Shown here: positions 32,405 through 42,308 of the stretch, one piece after another | Position numbering within the stretch: the first letter of the stretch is position 1 | How the letters are laid out: each line of letters starts with the position of its first letter | NCBI RefSeq assembly: GCF_019977395.1 | Contig: NZ_AP024660.1 | Span: 620,001-684,000, forward strand | DNA length: 64,000 nucleotides | Direction of reading: 5' to 3' | From: Arthrobacter sp. NicSoilC5 | GTDB lineage: Bacteria > Actinomycetota > Actinomycetes > Actinomycetales > Micrococcaceae | The notes under the pieces: model-generated | What the model was told of the DNA's origin: nothing | The model's database searches: none | Seen by the model: only the letters and a program-made list of their open reading frames with translations | Made by a program: the position numbers and the translations under genes

Positions 32405-34675
32405 ATGGAAGCCCGTCCCGCTGCCGTCTCCGCCCCCAGCCACAGCCCGCCCGGAGGAGGCGGCGGAGGCCGCCGCCGGTTCCTGTCCCGCCATCCCTTC
32501 TTCGCCCACCTTGGCGCCGACGTGCCGGCATCGCTGGTGGTGTTCCTGGTGGCACTCCCGCTCTCGCTGGGGATTGCAGCGGCCTCCGGGGCGCCCATCA
32601 TGGCGGGACTTATCGCCGCCACCATCGGGGGGATCGTGGCCGGAAGCCTCGGCGGCTCACCCCTCCAGGTGAGTGGACCGGCGGCCGGACTGACCGTCGT
32701 CGTGGCCGGCCTCGTCCAGGAATTCGGCTGGCAGGTGACCTGCGCCATCACCGCGGCCGCCGGCGTCGTCCAGCTTTTGCTGGGTTTCAGCCGGGTGGGA
32801 AGGGCCGCCCTGGCGGTGTCGCCGGTAGTGGTCAAGGCCATGCTCGCCGGCATCGGCGTCACCATCATCCTGCAACAACTGCACGTGATTCTCGGGTCCA
32901 GGCCCGCCGGATCCGCCCTGGAGAACCTCGCCGGACTCCCGGCGGCCATTACCAACCTCGAGCTGCACGCGGCCCTGCTGGGGCTGGCCGTCGTGGCGAT
33001 CCTGCTGTGCTGGAAGTTCCTGCCCGCCGCTGTCCGGCGGATTCCCGGGCCCTTGGCCGCCGTCGCGGCAGGAACCGCACTGTCCGTGGCTTTTGCGCCC
33101 GGCGTTGAACGCATATCCCTGGACGGGTCCATCGTCGACGCCATCGCCCTGCCGCAGCTCCCTGACGGAAACTGGCGCGCCTTCGCGTTCGCCGTCATGA
33201 CCATGGCGCTGATCGCCAGTATCGAGTCCCTTCTGTCCGCTGTGGCCGTGGACAAGATGCAAACCGGTCCGCGGACAAACCTCAACCGGGAGCTTATTGG
33301 GCAGGGTACGGCAAACATCCTCTCCGGGTCGCTGGGCGGCCTACCGGTGACGGGTGTGGTCGTGCGCAGCGCCACCAATGTGGAAGCGGGCGCGGCCACG
33401 CGCACGTCCGCGGTGCTGCATGGGGTGTGGATCCTTGCGTTCTCGGCCCTCTTCTCCGGTCTGATCCAGCTGATTCCGTTGGCTGTCCTGGCCGGCCTGC
33501 TGGTGGTGATCGGTGCCCGCCTGATCAAAGTGGCGGACATCCGCACCAGCCTGCGGACCGGGGATCTCCCGATCTATGCGGTGACCCTGGTCTGCGTGGT
33601 GTTCCTGAACCTGCTTGAGGGCGTCATGATCGGCCTTGCGCTTGCCGCCGCCAACGTCCTCTGGCGTGTCCTGCGGGCCCAGATCCATGCCCACCCGCCG
33701 GCCGCCCCGTCGTCGCCCTGGCGCGTGACGATCGCCGGTTCGTGCAGCTTCTTCGCGCTGCCAAAGCTCAACCCCGTTCTCCAGGTTGTACCGGCCGGCA
33801 GGAACGTGGTGGTGGAGCTGAACGCGGACTACGTCGACCACTCTTTCCGTGAAGCCCTGCTCGCCTGGCAGCTGCAGCACCAGGCCACCGGCGGAACCGT
33901 GCGCCTTGAGGAACACGGCAACACCGTTTTCCAGGATGCCGGTCACCAGGCACCCAGGCGCGAGGAAGCCACCGAACTGCCGCTCCCGCCGCGGAAGGAA
34001 CCCCTGCTGGTGGGGGTCAACAAGTACCACCGCCGGTTTGCCCACCAGGTCCGTCCGCTGGTCCATGACCTGACGGAAGGCCAGAACCCTGACAGCCTGT
34101 TCGTGGCCTGCGTCGATTCCCGCGTCAACCCGAACCTGATCACCAGCAGCGGCCCCGGAGATCTGCTCACGCTGCGGAACATCGGCAACGTGGTGTGCAG
34201 CCACGGGCGGGACGACTCGATTGATTCGGCCCTGTCCTTTGCCGTCAACGGCCTGCGGGTGCAGTCCCTGGTCATTTGCGGGCACTCCAACTGCGGTGCC
34301 ATGAACGCGCTCCTTGCGGAAGCCGACAGCGGAGATAACAGTTCCCTGGGCCCGGCGTTCAACCAGTGGCTGGACCATGCCCGGCCCAGCTATGCGGCAC
34401 TGCTGGCTGGGCACCCGGTGGGCAGGCAGGCCGCCGCAGCGGGCTACGGGACCGTTGACCAGCTCTCGATGGTCAACGTGGCCGTGCAGCTGGCAAAGCT
34501 CCAGGACCATCCGGTGACCGGGCCCGCACTGGCCGATGGGACGGTCCAGGCCACGGGACTCTTCTATGACATTGCCACGGCCCGGGTCCTCCAGGTTTCC
34601 TCCGACGGCATCGAGAACCTGGATCCTGCCTTCGACGCCGGCCGCCAGGGCAGCGTCGCCGCAGCCGGCCGCTAG
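32405..34675 (+). CDS. SulP-family anion transporter fused to a beta-carbonic anhydrase
   Basis: 756 residues. After a glycine-rich lead (about 17-25), residues 30-440 form a SulP permease with about ten or more membrane helices; LGADVPASLVVFLVALPLSLGIA is the conserved first segment. A short linker region occupies about 440-530. From about 533 a complete beta-carbonic anhydrase follows, with zinc ligands C569 in CVDSR (with D571 and R573) and H627/C630 in HSNCG. The fusion suggests coupling of bicarbonate transport to CO2 hydration, as proposed for SulP-CA fusions and by analogy with BicA. The start ATG 32405 has AAAGGA 8 bases upstream; an earlier in-frame start at 32345 has none. Confidence 0.93.
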   Translation: MEARPAAVSAPSHSPPGGGGGGRRRFLSRHPFFAHLGADVPASLVVFLVALPLSLGIAAASGAPIMAGLIAATIGGIVAGSLGGSPLQVSGPAAGLTVVVAGLVQEFGWQVTCAITAAAGVVQLLLGFSRVGRAALAVSPVVVKAMLAGIGVTIILQQLHVILGSRPAGSALENLAGLPAAITNLELHAALLGLAVVAILLCWKFLPAAVRRIPGPLAAVAAGTALSVAFAPGVERISLDGSIVDAIALPQLPDGNWRAFAFAVMTMALIASIESLLSAVAVDKMQTGPRTNLNRELIGQGTANILSGSLGGLPVTGVVVRSATNVEAGAATRTSAVLHGVWILAFSALFSGLIQLIPLAVLAGLLVVIGARLIKVADIRTSLRTGDLPIYAVTLVCVVFLNLLEGVMIGLALAAANVLWRVLRAQIHAHPPAAPSSPWRVTIAGSCSFFALPKLNPVLQVVPAGRNVVVELNADYVDHSFREALLAWQLQHQATGGTVRLEEHGNTVFQDAGHQAPRREEATELPLPPRKEPLLVGVNKYHRRFAHQVRPLVHDLTEGQNPDSLFVACVDSRVNPNLITSSGPGDLLTLRNIGNVVCSHGRDDSIDSALSFAVNGLRVQSLVICGHSNCGAMNALLAEADSGDNSSLGPAFNQWLDHARPSYAALLAGHPVGRQAAAAGYGTVDQLSMVNVAVQLAKLQDHPVTGPALADGTVQATGLFYDIATARVLQVSSDGIENLDPAFDAGRQGSVAAAGR

Positions 34676-34692
34676 CCAGCGGACTTAAAAGG

Positions 34693-34726
34693 AGGCGCCC
34701 CGGTCCTGACGTGGACCGGGGCGCCT
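34693..34726. terminator. bidirectional terminator between the SulP-CA gene and ctaA
   Basis: AGGCGCCCCGGTCC and GGACCGGGGCGCCT form a perfect 14-base stem with a 6-base loop. It lies between two convergent genes (ends 34675 and 34747) and can serve both. Confidence 0.8.
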
Positions 34727-34746
34727 GGCGCCAGATGCGCTGGAGG

Positions 34747-35691
34747 CTATTTCACCTTGCTGGACCGCGCGATGTCCCAGGCATTGGTCGAGGCTGCCAT
34801 GAGCAGCGCCGCGCCGAGCATGTGCGCTGCCACCAGCAACGCCGGGATGCCGTTGTAGTACTGCGTGAACCCGATAATGGCCTGCAGCACGGTAACGCCC
34901 AGGAGCATCAGGACTGCCGTCCGGAACGGGCCCGAAATGCGGCGGCGAATGACCAGCACCAAGGCCACCACGGTGCCCGCCGTCACCAGGTAGGCCGGTA
35001 CGGCGTGGATGTGGGAGAACAGGTCCCAGTCGAGGTCGTTGCGGGGGGCGTCAGCGTCACCGGCGTGCGGACCGGCGCCGGTGACGACGACGCCAAGCAT
35101 GACGGCCACGGCGGAGAAGAGTGCGACGGCGGCCGTCACCGGACGCAGCACGGCCGGCAGTTCCGCGGGGCGGCCTGCGGGGAAGCGGCCGGTCCGGCCG
35201 AAGGCGCGGTTCACCAGCAGGGTGGAGAACACCACCAGGGCCATCGACACCAGGAAGTGCAGGCCCACCACCCACGGGTTGAGGTTGGTGAGCACGGTAA
35301 CGCCGCCGATGACGGCCTGTGCGGGGATGCTGGCGAGCAGTCCGAGGGCCAGCAGGAAGAGGTCCTTGCGTTCCTTCCGCAGGTTCCACAAGTAGACCAG
35401 CATGAGCGCGGCCACAGCGGCCAGCGCGAAGGTCAGGAGCCGGTTGCCGAACTCGATGAAGCCGTGGATGCCCATCTCGGGAGTGTTCACGATCGAGTCC
35501 GAGGTGCAGCGGGGCCAGGTGGGGCAGCCAAGGCCTGAGGCCGTGAGGCGGACAGCGCCGCCCGTGACCACCAGAAGCGTCTGGCCGATCAGGGATGCGA
35601 CGGCGAGGCGGCGGATGCGGACGTCCACCGTGCGGGGGAGCCGCGACGCCAGGCGGCCGGCAAGCTGGGGAAGGCGTGAAGCCGTGGTCAC
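34747..35691 (-). CDS. ctaA: heme A synthase (COX15/CtaA)
   Basis: 314 residues with eight membrane helices. GGAVRLTASGLGCPTWPRC holds a conserved Cys pair; the heme-binding His residues appear in IHGFIEFGNRLLTF, VVGLHFLVSMAL and in the C-terminal half (SHIHAVPAYLVT, VAAHMLGAALL). It oxidises heme O to heme A. GTG 35691 is the start because it falls just after the stop of the upstream permease gene (35699); the in-frame codons before it overlap that gene. It probably shares the mRNA of the ABC-2 genes. Confidence 0.93.
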   Translation of the reverse strand: MTTASRLPQLAGRLASRLPRTVDVRIRRLAVASLIGQTLLVVTGGAVRLTASGLGCPTWPRCTSDSIVNTPEMGIHGFIEFGNRLLTFALAAVAALMLVYLWNLRKERKDLFLLALGLLASIPAQAVIGGVTVLTNLNPWVVGLHFLVSMALVVFSTLLVNRAFGRTGRFPAGRPAELPAVLRPVTAAVALFSAVAVMLGVVVTGAGPHAGDADAPRNDLDWDLFSHIHAVPAYLVTAGTVVALVLVIRRRISGPFRTAVLMLLGVTVLQAIIGFTQYYNGIPALLVAAHMLGAALLMAASTNAWDIARSSKVK

Positions 35692-35698
35692 GATTATC

Positions 35699-36466
35699 TC
35701 AATTCCACTTGAACCAACGGATGGCTGCGGCTCCGGCAATGACTGTCCAGAGCAGCAGGATCAGGGCGGCGCCGCCGTTCACGGCCCCGCCCAGGAAAGC
35801 GGCGCGCATCGATTCACCGAGGGCGCCGGAAGGCAGGAAATGGACGACGGCCTGCGCCGCGGCGGGCAGCCGTTCGGCCGGGAGGACGATCCCGCCCATG
35901 GCACCGAGGAGGATCCACAGCAGGTTAGTGATCGCCAGCGTCGCTTCCGGCCGGACGGTTCCGGCCACCAGCAGCCCCAGGGCAGTGAAAGCCGCTGCGC
36001 CCAGTGCCAGCAGCGCAAGCCCGGGGAGCCAGCCGGCCGCCGTCGGCTGCCACCCCAGCGCCAGGGCAACAAGGCCCACCACCACTACCTGGAGGCAGAG
36101 GACGGCCAGCACCGAGAGAACCTTGCCGGCGATCAGGCCGCCGCGCCCAAGGGGCGTCGTGGACAGGAACCGGAGCACCCCGTAGCGGCGGTCGAAGCCG
36201 GTGGCGATGCCCTGGCCGGTGAAAGCCGTGGACATGGCGCACAGGGCCAGGATGCCCGGAACGGCCACGTTGATGCGGCTGGAGCCCATTCCGTCCAGGA
36301 AGGGCGTCACCGTCAGGCCGACCAGTGCCAGCAGGGGCAGCACCACAGCCAAGATCAGCTGTTCGCCGTTGCGCAGCATGGTCAGTGCCTCGTATTTGCC
36401 CTGCAGGAGGACGCGGCGCAGCAGGGACGCGGGCTGTTGCGTCTCCCGGATCGCTGCGGTACTCAT
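35699..36466 (-). CDS. ABC-2 type transporter permease
   Basis: 255 residues with six predicted membrane helices and the ABC-2 membrane-domain layout (GFDRRYGVLRFLSTTPLGRGGLIAGKVLSV after helix 2, a typical coupling region). It partners with the ATPase encoded just upstream, whose stop overlaps its ATG by 4 bases. In Mycobacterium a similar ABC gene set lies between ctaB and sufR, so the location is conserved; a link to heme or cytochrome assembly has been suggested by context but is not shown here. Confidence 0.88.
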   Translation of the reverse strand: MSTAAIRETQQPASLLRRVLLQGKYEALTMLRNGEQLILAVVLPLLALVGLTVTPFLDGMGSSRINVAVPGILALCAMSTAFTGQGIATGFDRRYGVLRFLSTTPLGRGGLIAGKVLSVLAVLCLQVVVVGLVALALGWQPTAAGWLPGLALLALGAAAFTALGLLVAGTVRPEATLAITNLLWILLGAMGGIVLPAERLPAAAQAVVHFLPSGALGESMRAAFLGGAVNGGAALILLLWTVIAGAAAIRWFKWN

Positions 36467-37431
36467 CGGATGTCCTTTCCCGAGATATCCAAAAAGACGT
36501 CTTCAAGGCTACGCGCCTGGAGGCTCATCGACGCCGGCATGATGTCCTTTGCTTCCCACCACTGGGCAAGCGCAGAGAGGTGGCGGGGCGTGAGGGCGCC
36601 GGTGACGGCGTAGCTGCCCGCGCGGGTTTCGGAGACGTCGACGCCGTCCGGCAGCACGGCAGCCAGGTCCAGCCCGGCGGGTGCTTCGAACACCAGGGTC
36701 CGGACGTGCTCGCCGGCATGGTCCGCCACGGGGCTGCGCTGCAGCAGCTCATGGACGGTTCCTTCGGCGACGTTGCGGCCGCCGTCGATGATGTACACAT
36801 AGTCCGCAAGGCGCTGGGCGTCGTCCATGAGGTGGGTGGTGAGGATGATTCCCATGCCGCCGTCGCGCAGTTCGGCAATCAGGTCGAACACCAGCTGGCG
36901 GGACTGCGGGTCCAGGCCGGCGCTGGGCTCGTCCAGGAACAGGACTTCGGGCCTGCCGATCAGGGCTGCCGCAAGTGCCAGGCGCTGCTTCTGGCCGCCG
37001 GACAGCCGGCGGACGCTGGTGCGGCTGAAAGTATCGATGCCGAGCCGGCCCACCAGGTCCTGCAACGGCCAGGGGCGGGCGTACAGCCCGGCGATATGCC
37101 GCAACAGTGGCAGTGGCCTGGCCGACGGCGGAAGCCCGCCGTCCTGCAGCATCACACCGACGCGGGAGCGCAGGTCGGCGCCTGCCGTGGCGGGGTCCTG
37201 GCCCAGCAGCGAGATGCTGCCGCCGCTGCGCTTCTGGAGGCCCTGGGCGCACTCAAGGGTCGTCGTCTTTCCGGCGCCGTTCGCGCCCAGCAGGGCGGTG
37301 ACCTGCCCGCGCTCCGCGGTGAGAGAGACGCCGCTGACAACCCTGAGCATCTTTCCGTCCAGGCTGGAAAGGGGGCCTACGTCCTTGATGAGCCCATGGA
37401 TGGACAGGACGGGGGACTGGGGGGATCGCAC
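36463..37431 (-). CDS. ABC transporter ATP-binding protein (DrrA/CcmA-like)
   Basis: 322 residues. Walker A GANGAGKTT, signature VRRLSGGQKQRLALA, Walker B VLFLDEPSAGLDPQ and the switch TTHLMDD are complete. The last 80 residues form the extra C-terminal domain common in DrrA-type ATPases. I place the start at GTG 37431 rather than the adjacent GTG at 37434, because TAGAAT (37438-37443) then lies exactly 6 bases upstream, as at other leaderless genes here. It is divergent from sufR and co-transcribed with the permease and probably ctaA. Confidence 0.9.
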   Translation of the reverse strand: MRSPQSPVLSIHGLIKDVGPLSSLDGKMLRVVSGVSLTAERGQVTALLGANGAGKTTTLECAQGLQKRSGGSISLLGQDPATAGADLRSRVGVMLQDGGLPPSARPLPLLRHIAGLYARPWPLQDLVGRLGIDTFSRTSVRRLSGGQKQRLALAAALIGRPEVLFLDEPSAGLDPQSRQLVFDLIAELRDGGMGIILTTHLMDDAQRLADYVYIIDGGRNVAEGTVHELLQRSPVADHAGEHVRTLVFEAPAGLDLAAVLPDGVDVSETRAGSYAVTGALTPRHLSALAQWWEAKDIMPASMSLQARSLEDVFLDISGKDIR

Positions 37432-37437
37432 CACAGT

Positions 37438-37443
37438 ATTCTA
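37438..37443 (-). promoter_or_regulatory. -10 box, probable leaderless promoter for the ABC-ctaA operon
   Basis: TAGAAT (minus strand) with 6 bases to GTG 37431. It overlaps a small inverted repeat, CTAC-N5-GTAG (37441-37453). Confidence 0.45.
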
Positions 37444-37575
37444 CGGGATGTAGTATATGGAGCCGTCCGTCAGGAAGGTCCCCTATCCTTGGAGTTTTGC
37501 GTGCAGCCGGCCAAGGTCAGCCTGCCCTTACTGGAGCACGGGACTAAATTACGACATGATTGTGTTGTGTATTCC

Positions 37576-38382
37576 ATGACCAACGCTACCGCTGTGCCTG
37601 TTGCCGGGCCGGGTCCCGCCGCGTCCGGTCCTGTGGCGGACGCCGACGAGCGCACCCGGGACCGGGTCCTTGCTGCCGTCCTGGAACACGGTCCCGTCAG
37701 TGCGGCCGAGTTGGGGGACATGCTGGGGTTCACCCCGGCCGCTGTCCGGCGCCACCTCGACCACCTGTCCCGGGCCGGCATTATCGAGGTCAAGCGGGTT
37801 GCCAAGCCGGGAGCAGGTGCCGGCCGGCCCGCACGCCGCTACGTCCTCAGCTCGCAGGGCCAGTCCAGCCTGGGCAACGACTACCTGGACATTGCAGCCC
37901 TTGCCCTCCAGCAGCTGCAGAAGGTGGCCGGCCCCGACGCCGTACGGGCGTTCGCCGAGGAGCGGTTCGCGGACATGGAACGGCGCTACGCGCCCGAAAT
38001 GGAAAAAGCCGGTCCGGACATCAGGGACCGCGCCACCGCCCTGTCGGCCGCCCTCAGCCGCGACAACTTCGTGGCATCCGCCGCCTCCATCGAGGCCAAG
38101 GCACCCCTGCCCGCGGCGCTTTCCAGCGTGCAGCTCTGCCAGGGCCACTGCCCCATCCAGCAGCTCGCCGCCCGCTTCCCGGTGTTCTGCGACGTCGAAA
38201 CGGAAGTCTTCTCGAGGCTGGTGGGAGTGGACGTACGCCGGCTTTCCACCCTGGCCCGTGGTGGCCACGTCTGCACCACCCACATTCCCACAGGCAGGCT
38301 GTCTGCCAGACCGGCCACCGCGCCGGCGGCAGCCCCCGCCCGCCTGGACGAAGTAACCAACCATCAGCAAGAAAGGCCGTGA
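37576..38382 (+). CDS. sufR: SufR, iron-sulfur-sensing repressor of the SUF operon
   Basis: 268 residues. An N-terminal winged helix ([35 protein letters not shown], about residues 30-65) is followed by an effector half with Cys residues LCQGHC, VFCDVE and GHVCTTH, which can hold an Fe-S cluster. SufR homologues (Rv1460 in M. tuberculosis) repress the suf operon when the cluster is present. ATG 37576 was chosen because family similarity begins there; the frame is open much further upstream. The stop overlaps the sufB ATG (TGATG). A TAAATT box at 37545-37550 may be the operon promoter. Confidence 0.92.
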   Translation: MTNATAVPVAGPGPAASGPVADADERTRDRVLAAVLEHGPVSAAELGDMLGFTPAAVRRHLDHLSRAGIIEVKRVAKPGAGAGRPARRYVLSSQGQSSLGNDYLDIAALALQQLQKVAGPDAVRAFAEERFADMERRYAPEMEKAGPDIRDRATALSAALSRDNFVASAASIEAKAPLPAALSSVQLCQGHCPIQQLAARFPVFCDVETEVFSRLVGVDVRRLSTLARGGHVCTTHIPTGRLSARPATAPAAAPARLDEVTNHQQERP

Positions 38383-39845
38383 TGACGGACCAACTATCAG
38401 AGAAAGCAGTAGCCGAAAACACTGTGATCTCGGAGATTCTGGAGAAGAATCCCGAGCTCCACGGCATCGGCAACTACGAGTACGGCTGGGCTGACAAGAA
38501 CGACGTCGGCGCCAATGCACGGCGTGGTCTCGATGAAGAGGTAGTCCGGGACATCTCGGCCAAGAAGAGCGAGCCGGAATGGATGCTCGACCTCCGCCTC
38601 AAGGGCCTGAAGTACTTCGACCGCAAGCCCATGCCCACCTGGGGTGCAGACCTCTCCGGCATCGACTTCGACAACATCAAGTACTTTGTCCGCTCCACCG
38701 AGAAGCAGGCTGCCACCTGGGAAGACCTCCCGGAGGACATCCGCAACACGTACGAGAAGCTGGGCATCCCGGAAGCCGAGCGCAGCCGCCTCGTTTCCGG
38801 CGTTGCCGCCCAGTACGAGTCCGAGGTGGTGTACCACCAGATCCGTGAGGACCTCGAGGCCCAGGGCGTCATCTTCCTGGACACCGACACCGCTTTGAAG
38901 GAACACCCGGAGATCTTCCAGGAGTACTTCGGCACCGTGATTCCGGTGGGCGACAACAAGTTCGCGTCGCTGAACACCTCAGTGTGGTCCGGCGGTTCCT
39001 TCGTGTACGTACCCAAGGGCGTCCACGTCGACATCCCGCTGCAGGCGTACTTCCGCATCAACACCGAGAACATGGGCCAGTTCGAGCGGACCCTGATCAT
39101 CGCCGACGAGGACTCCTACGTCCACTACATCGAAGGCTGCACGGCGCCGATCTACACCTCGGACTCGCTGCACTCCGCCGTGGTGGAAATCATCGTGAAG
39201 AAGGGCGCCCGCGTCCGCTACACCACCATCCAGAACTGGTCCAACAACGTGTACAACCTGGTGACCAAGCGCGCGGTCTGCGAAGCCGGCGCCACCATGG
39301 AATGGGTGGACGGCAACATCGGCTCCAAGGTCACCATGAAGTACCCGGCCGTGTACCTCGTAGGCGAAGGGGCCAAGGGCGAGACCCTGTCCATCGCGTT
39401 CGCCGGCGAGGGCCAGCACCAGGACACCGGCTCCAAGATGGTGCACATTGCGCCGAACACCAAGAGCTCCATCGTCTCCAAGTCGGTGGCCCGCGGCGGC
39501 GGCCGTGCAGCCTACCGCGGCCTCGTGCAGGTCCGGGAAGGAGCCAAACACTCCGCCAACACCGTGCGCTGCGACGCGCTCCTGGTGGACACCATTTCCC
39601 GCTCGGACACCTACCCGTACATCGACATCCGCGAGGACGATGTGCAGCTGGGACACGAGGCCACCGTTTCCCGCGTCAGCGAGGAGCAGCTCTTCTACCT
39701 CATGTCCCGCGGCATGCCCGAGGACGAGGCCATGGCCATGATCGTGCGCGGCTTCATTGAGCCGATCGCCCGCGAGCTGCCCATGGAATACGCCCTTGAG
39801 CTGAACCGCCTCATCGAACTCCAGATGGAAGGATCCGTCGGTTAA
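38382..39845 (+). CDS. sufB: Fe-S cluster assembly protein SufB
   Basis: 487 residues, full length with no intein (mycobacterial SufB often carries one). The N-terminal helical part ([28 protein letters not shown]) leads into the beta-helix core with [28 protein letters not shown] and [22 protein letters not shown] at the end. SufB is the scaffold of the SufBCD complex. The start ATG 38382 overlaps the sufR stop and has GAAAGG upstream. The stop overlaps the sufD start (TAATG). Confidence 0.97.
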   Translation: MTDQLSEKAVAENTVISEILEKNPELHGIGNYEYGWADKNDVGANARRGLDEEVVRDISAKKSEPEWMLDLRLKGLKYFDRKPMPTWGADLSGIDFDNIKYFVRSTEKQAATWEDLPEDIRNTYEKLGIPEAERSRLVSGVAAQYESEVVYHQIREDLEAQGVIFLDTDTALKEHPEIFQEYFGTVIPVGDNKFASLNTSVWSGGSFVYVPKGVHVDIPLQAYFRINTENMGQFERTLIIADEDSYVHYIEGCTAPIYTSDSLHSAVVEIIVKKGARVRYTTIQNWSNNVYNLVTKRAVCEAGATMEWVDGNIGSKVTMKYPAVYLVGEGAKGETLSIAFAGEGQHQDTGSKMVHIAPNTKSSIVSKSVARGGGRAAYRGLVQVREGAKHSANTVRCDALLVDTISRSDTYPYIDIREDDVQLGHEATVSRVSEEQLFYLMSRGMPEDEAMAMIVRGFIEPIARELPMEYALELNRLIELQMEGSVG

Positions 39846-41086
39846 TGACTGCCGAAGCAACTACCGAGAAGGCGCGCATCGGCGCACCGTCGATCGCCGG
39901 TTTCACCGAGGAAGGCGAGCACCTGGTCGCCTCCAAGGTTGACCGCCACCACAGCCACGGCACCCAGGTCATGGCCTCCCGCGCCGAGCGGCTCACCAGC
40001 CATGACGTGGCCGACTTCGCCCTGCCCAACGGCCGGGAAGAGGAATGGCGCTTCACCCCGGTGCGCGAACTGGCCAACCTGCTGTCCGATACCCCGTCGG
40101 AGGCCGGCGCCCTGAGCCTTTCGGTCGAGGCGCCCGCATCCGTGGTCCAGCGGACCCTTCGCGAAGGTGAGGCCCCCCGTGGCTCCACCCTCGTCCCCGC
40201 CGATCGGGCCGCCGTCGTGGCTTCCGCGAACGCCGGCGACGCCCAGCTCATCTCCATCCCTGCGAACGCCGAGTTGGACGAGCCTGTGCGACTGGTCCTG
40301 ACAGGCAACGCTGCAGGACGCCGTACCAACTCCCACGTGGTGATCCAAGCCGGAGTCAACAGCCGCTCCGTCGTGATCATTGAGCACGACGGCACCGCAG
40401 ACCACAACGGCAACGTTGAGGTCCTGGTCGGCGAAGGCGCCCACCTCACGGTGGTTTCCCTGCAGCTGTGGGGGGACGACGCCAAGCACCTGGCACAACA
40501 CGATGCCGAGGTTGCCAAGGACGCCGTATACAAGCACATTGCCGTAACGCTTGGCGGCAAGATCGTGCGCCTGAACTCCAACGTCCGCTTCGCCGGGGAA
40601 GGTGCCGAGACGCAGCTCCTGGGCCTGTACTACGCCGATGCGGGCCAGCACCTCGAGCACCGCTCCTTCGTGGACCACAACGTGGCCAACTGCAAGTCCA
40701 ACGTCCTGTACAAGGGCGCGCTGCAGGGCAAGGGTGCGCACACGGTGTGGGTTGGCGACGTGCTGATCCAGAAGCAGGCTGAGGGAACCGACTCCTACGA
40801 GAAGAACCAGAACCTGGTACTCACCGACGGTTGCCGCGCGGACTCCGTGCCCAACCTCGAGATCGAGACCGGCCTGATCGAGGGCGCCGGCCACGCAAGT
40901 GCCACCGGCCGGTTCGACGACGAGCACCTGTTCTACCTGATGGCCCGCGGCATCCCCGAGGATGTTGCCCGCCGCCTGGTGGTCCGCGGCTTCCTGAACG
41001 AGATCATCCAGCAGATCAAGGTCCCGGCCCTCGAAGAGCGCCTGACCGAGGCTGTGGAACGCGAACTCGCGGCAATCGACTACTAG
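39845..41086 (+). CDS. sufD: Fe-S cluster assembly protein SufD
   Basis: 413 residues, paralogous to SufB. GREEEWRFTPVRELANLL near residue 60, the beta-helix core around HLEHRSFVDHNVANCKSNVLYKGAL, and the C-terminal VVRGFLNEIIQQI are typical. SufD completes the SufBC2D scaffold and helps iron entry. ATG 39845 overlaps the sufB stop. The next gene starts 16 bases downstream. Confidence 0.96.
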   Translation: MTAEATTEKARIGAPSIAGFTEEGEHLVASKVDRHHSHGTQVMASRAERLTSHDVADFALPNGREEEWRFTPVRELANLLSDTPSEAGALSLSVEAPASVVQRTLREGEAPRGSTLVPADRAAVVASANAGDAQLISIPANAELDEPVRLVLTGNAAGRRTNSHVVIQAGVNSRSVVIIEHDGTADHNGNVEVLVGEGAHLTVVSLQLWGDDAKHLAQHDAEVAKDAVYKHIAVTLGGKIVRLNSNVRFAGEGAETQLLGLYYADAGQHLEHRSFVDHNVANCKSNVLYKGALQGKGAHTVWVGDVLIQKQAEGTDSYEKNQNLVLTDGCRADSVPNLEIETGLIEGAGHASATGRFDDEHLFYLMARGIPEDVARRLVVRGFLNEIIQQIKVPALEERLTEAVERELAAIDY

Positions 41087-41102
41087 GGACAGGCAGGAAC
41101 GT

Positions 41103-41459
41103 ATGAGCGGCACACCCAAGGGCGAGCTGGTTTGCAGCGCCAATGACATCCAGGTCAAGCAGGCGCTGCGGATCCTGATCGACGGCTACCCCGTAGCCGT
41201 GGTGCGGGATTCAATGGGGGACATCCATGCCATTGGAGACACCTGCTCGCACGCGGACATTTCCCTGTCCGAGGGCGACGTGGAAGGCTGCGCCATCGAG
41301 TGCTGGGGCCACGGCTCCCAGTTCGACCTGCGCAGCGGCCAGCCACTGCAGCTTCCCGCCTACGATCCTGTTCCGGTGTTCGCCGTCGAACTCGACGGAG
41401 ACGACGTCTACGTGGACGTCACCAGCGTTTTGAACGGTGCAGCAGTAAACAACTACTGA
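41103..41459 (+). CDS. Rieske-type [2Fe-2S] ferredoxin in the SUF operon
   Basis: 118 residues. The two cluster motifs C-x-H (TCSHADISL) and C-x2-H (CWGHGSQFDLRSG) give the Rieske ligand set of two Cys and two His. There is no membrane anchor, so it is a soluble ferredoxin like those of aromatic dioxygenases. Its place between sufD and sufC suggests electron delivery to, or dependence on, SUF-made clusters. A similar insertion is familiar in Arthrobacter-type operons, but its role is unproven. Confidence 0.92.
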   Translation: MSGTPKGELVCSANDIQVKQALRILIDGYPVAVVRDSMGDIHAIGDTCSHADISLSEGDVEGCAIECWGHGSQFDLRSGQPLQLPAYDPVPVFAVELDGDDVYVDVTSVLNGAAVNNY

Positions 41460-41501
41460 GCGCCCGCAGCATCAGACTTACGAGCGAAAAGAAAGAAGAG
41501 C

Positions 41502-42296
41502 ATGTCAACTCTTGAGATCAAGGACCTGCACGTCAGCATTGAGACGGAGCAGGGCACCAAGGAGATCCTGAAGGGCGTCAGCCTGACCATCCGGACCGGC
41601 GAGACGCACGCCATCATGGGCCCCAACGGCTCCGGCAAGTCCACCCTGGCCTCCACCATCGCCGGCCACCCGCGCTACACCGTCACCAGCGGCACCATCA
41701 CGCTGGACGGCGAGGACGTGCTGGCCATGAGCGTTGACGAGCGCGCCCGTGCAGGCGTCTTCCTGGCCATGCAGTACCCGGTAGAGGTTCCGGGTGTCAC
41801 CATGACCAACTTCCTGCGCACCGCCAAGACCGCAATTGACGGCGAAGCACCCAAGCTTCGTACCTGGACCAAGGACGTCAAGGATGCCATGGAGAAGCTG
41901 CGCATCGATGCCGACTTCGCCCAGCGCAACGTCAACGAAGGCTTCTCCGGCGGCGAGAAGAAGCGCGTGGAGATCCTCCAGCTGGAACTCTTCAAGCCCA
42001 AGTTCGCCGTCCTGGACGAGACCGACTCCGGCCTGGATGTCGACGCGCTGAAGATCGTCTCCGAGGGCGTCAACCGCGCACACTCTGAGGGCAACATGGG
42101 CACGCTGCTCATCACGCACTACACGCGTATCCTGCGCTACATCAAGCCTGAATTCGTCCACGTGTTCGTTGATGGCCAGGTTGTCGAGGAGGGCGGCCCC
42201 GAGCTGGCCGACCGTCTCGAGGAAGAAGGCTACGACCGTTACGCAAAGGGCGCCGGCGCAGCTACCATCGCGGCCGAGGCCGCAGTACAGGCCTAG
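41502..42296 (+). CDS. sufC: Fe-S cluster assembly ATPase SufC
   Basis: 264 residues. Walker A GPNGSGKSTLA, signature FSGGEKKRVEIL, Walker B AVLDETDSGLDVDAL and the switch ITHYTRIL are intact. SufC drives conformational change of SufBCD. The start is ATG 41502 after AAAGAAGAG. It is followed 12 bases later by the sufT-like gene. Confidence 0.97.
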   Translation: MSTLEIKDLHVSIETEQGTKEILKGVSLTIRTGETHAIMGPNGSGKSTLASTIAGHPRYTVTSGTITLDGEDVLAMSVDERARAGVFLAMQYPVEVPGVTMTNFLRTAKTAIDGEAPKLRTWTKDVKDAMEKLRIDADFAQRNVNEGFSGGEKKRVEILQLELFKPKFAVLDETDSGLDVDALKIVSEGVNRAHSEGNMGTLLITHYTRILRYIKPEFVHVFVDGQVVEEGGPELADRLEEEGYDRYAKGAGAATIAAEAAVQA

Positions 42297-42308
42297 TTAG
42301 GACTTGTC

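Noticed and set aside
38382..39845. Possible intein in sufB
   Set aside because: The coding region is 487 residues with continuous SufB similarity, so none is present.
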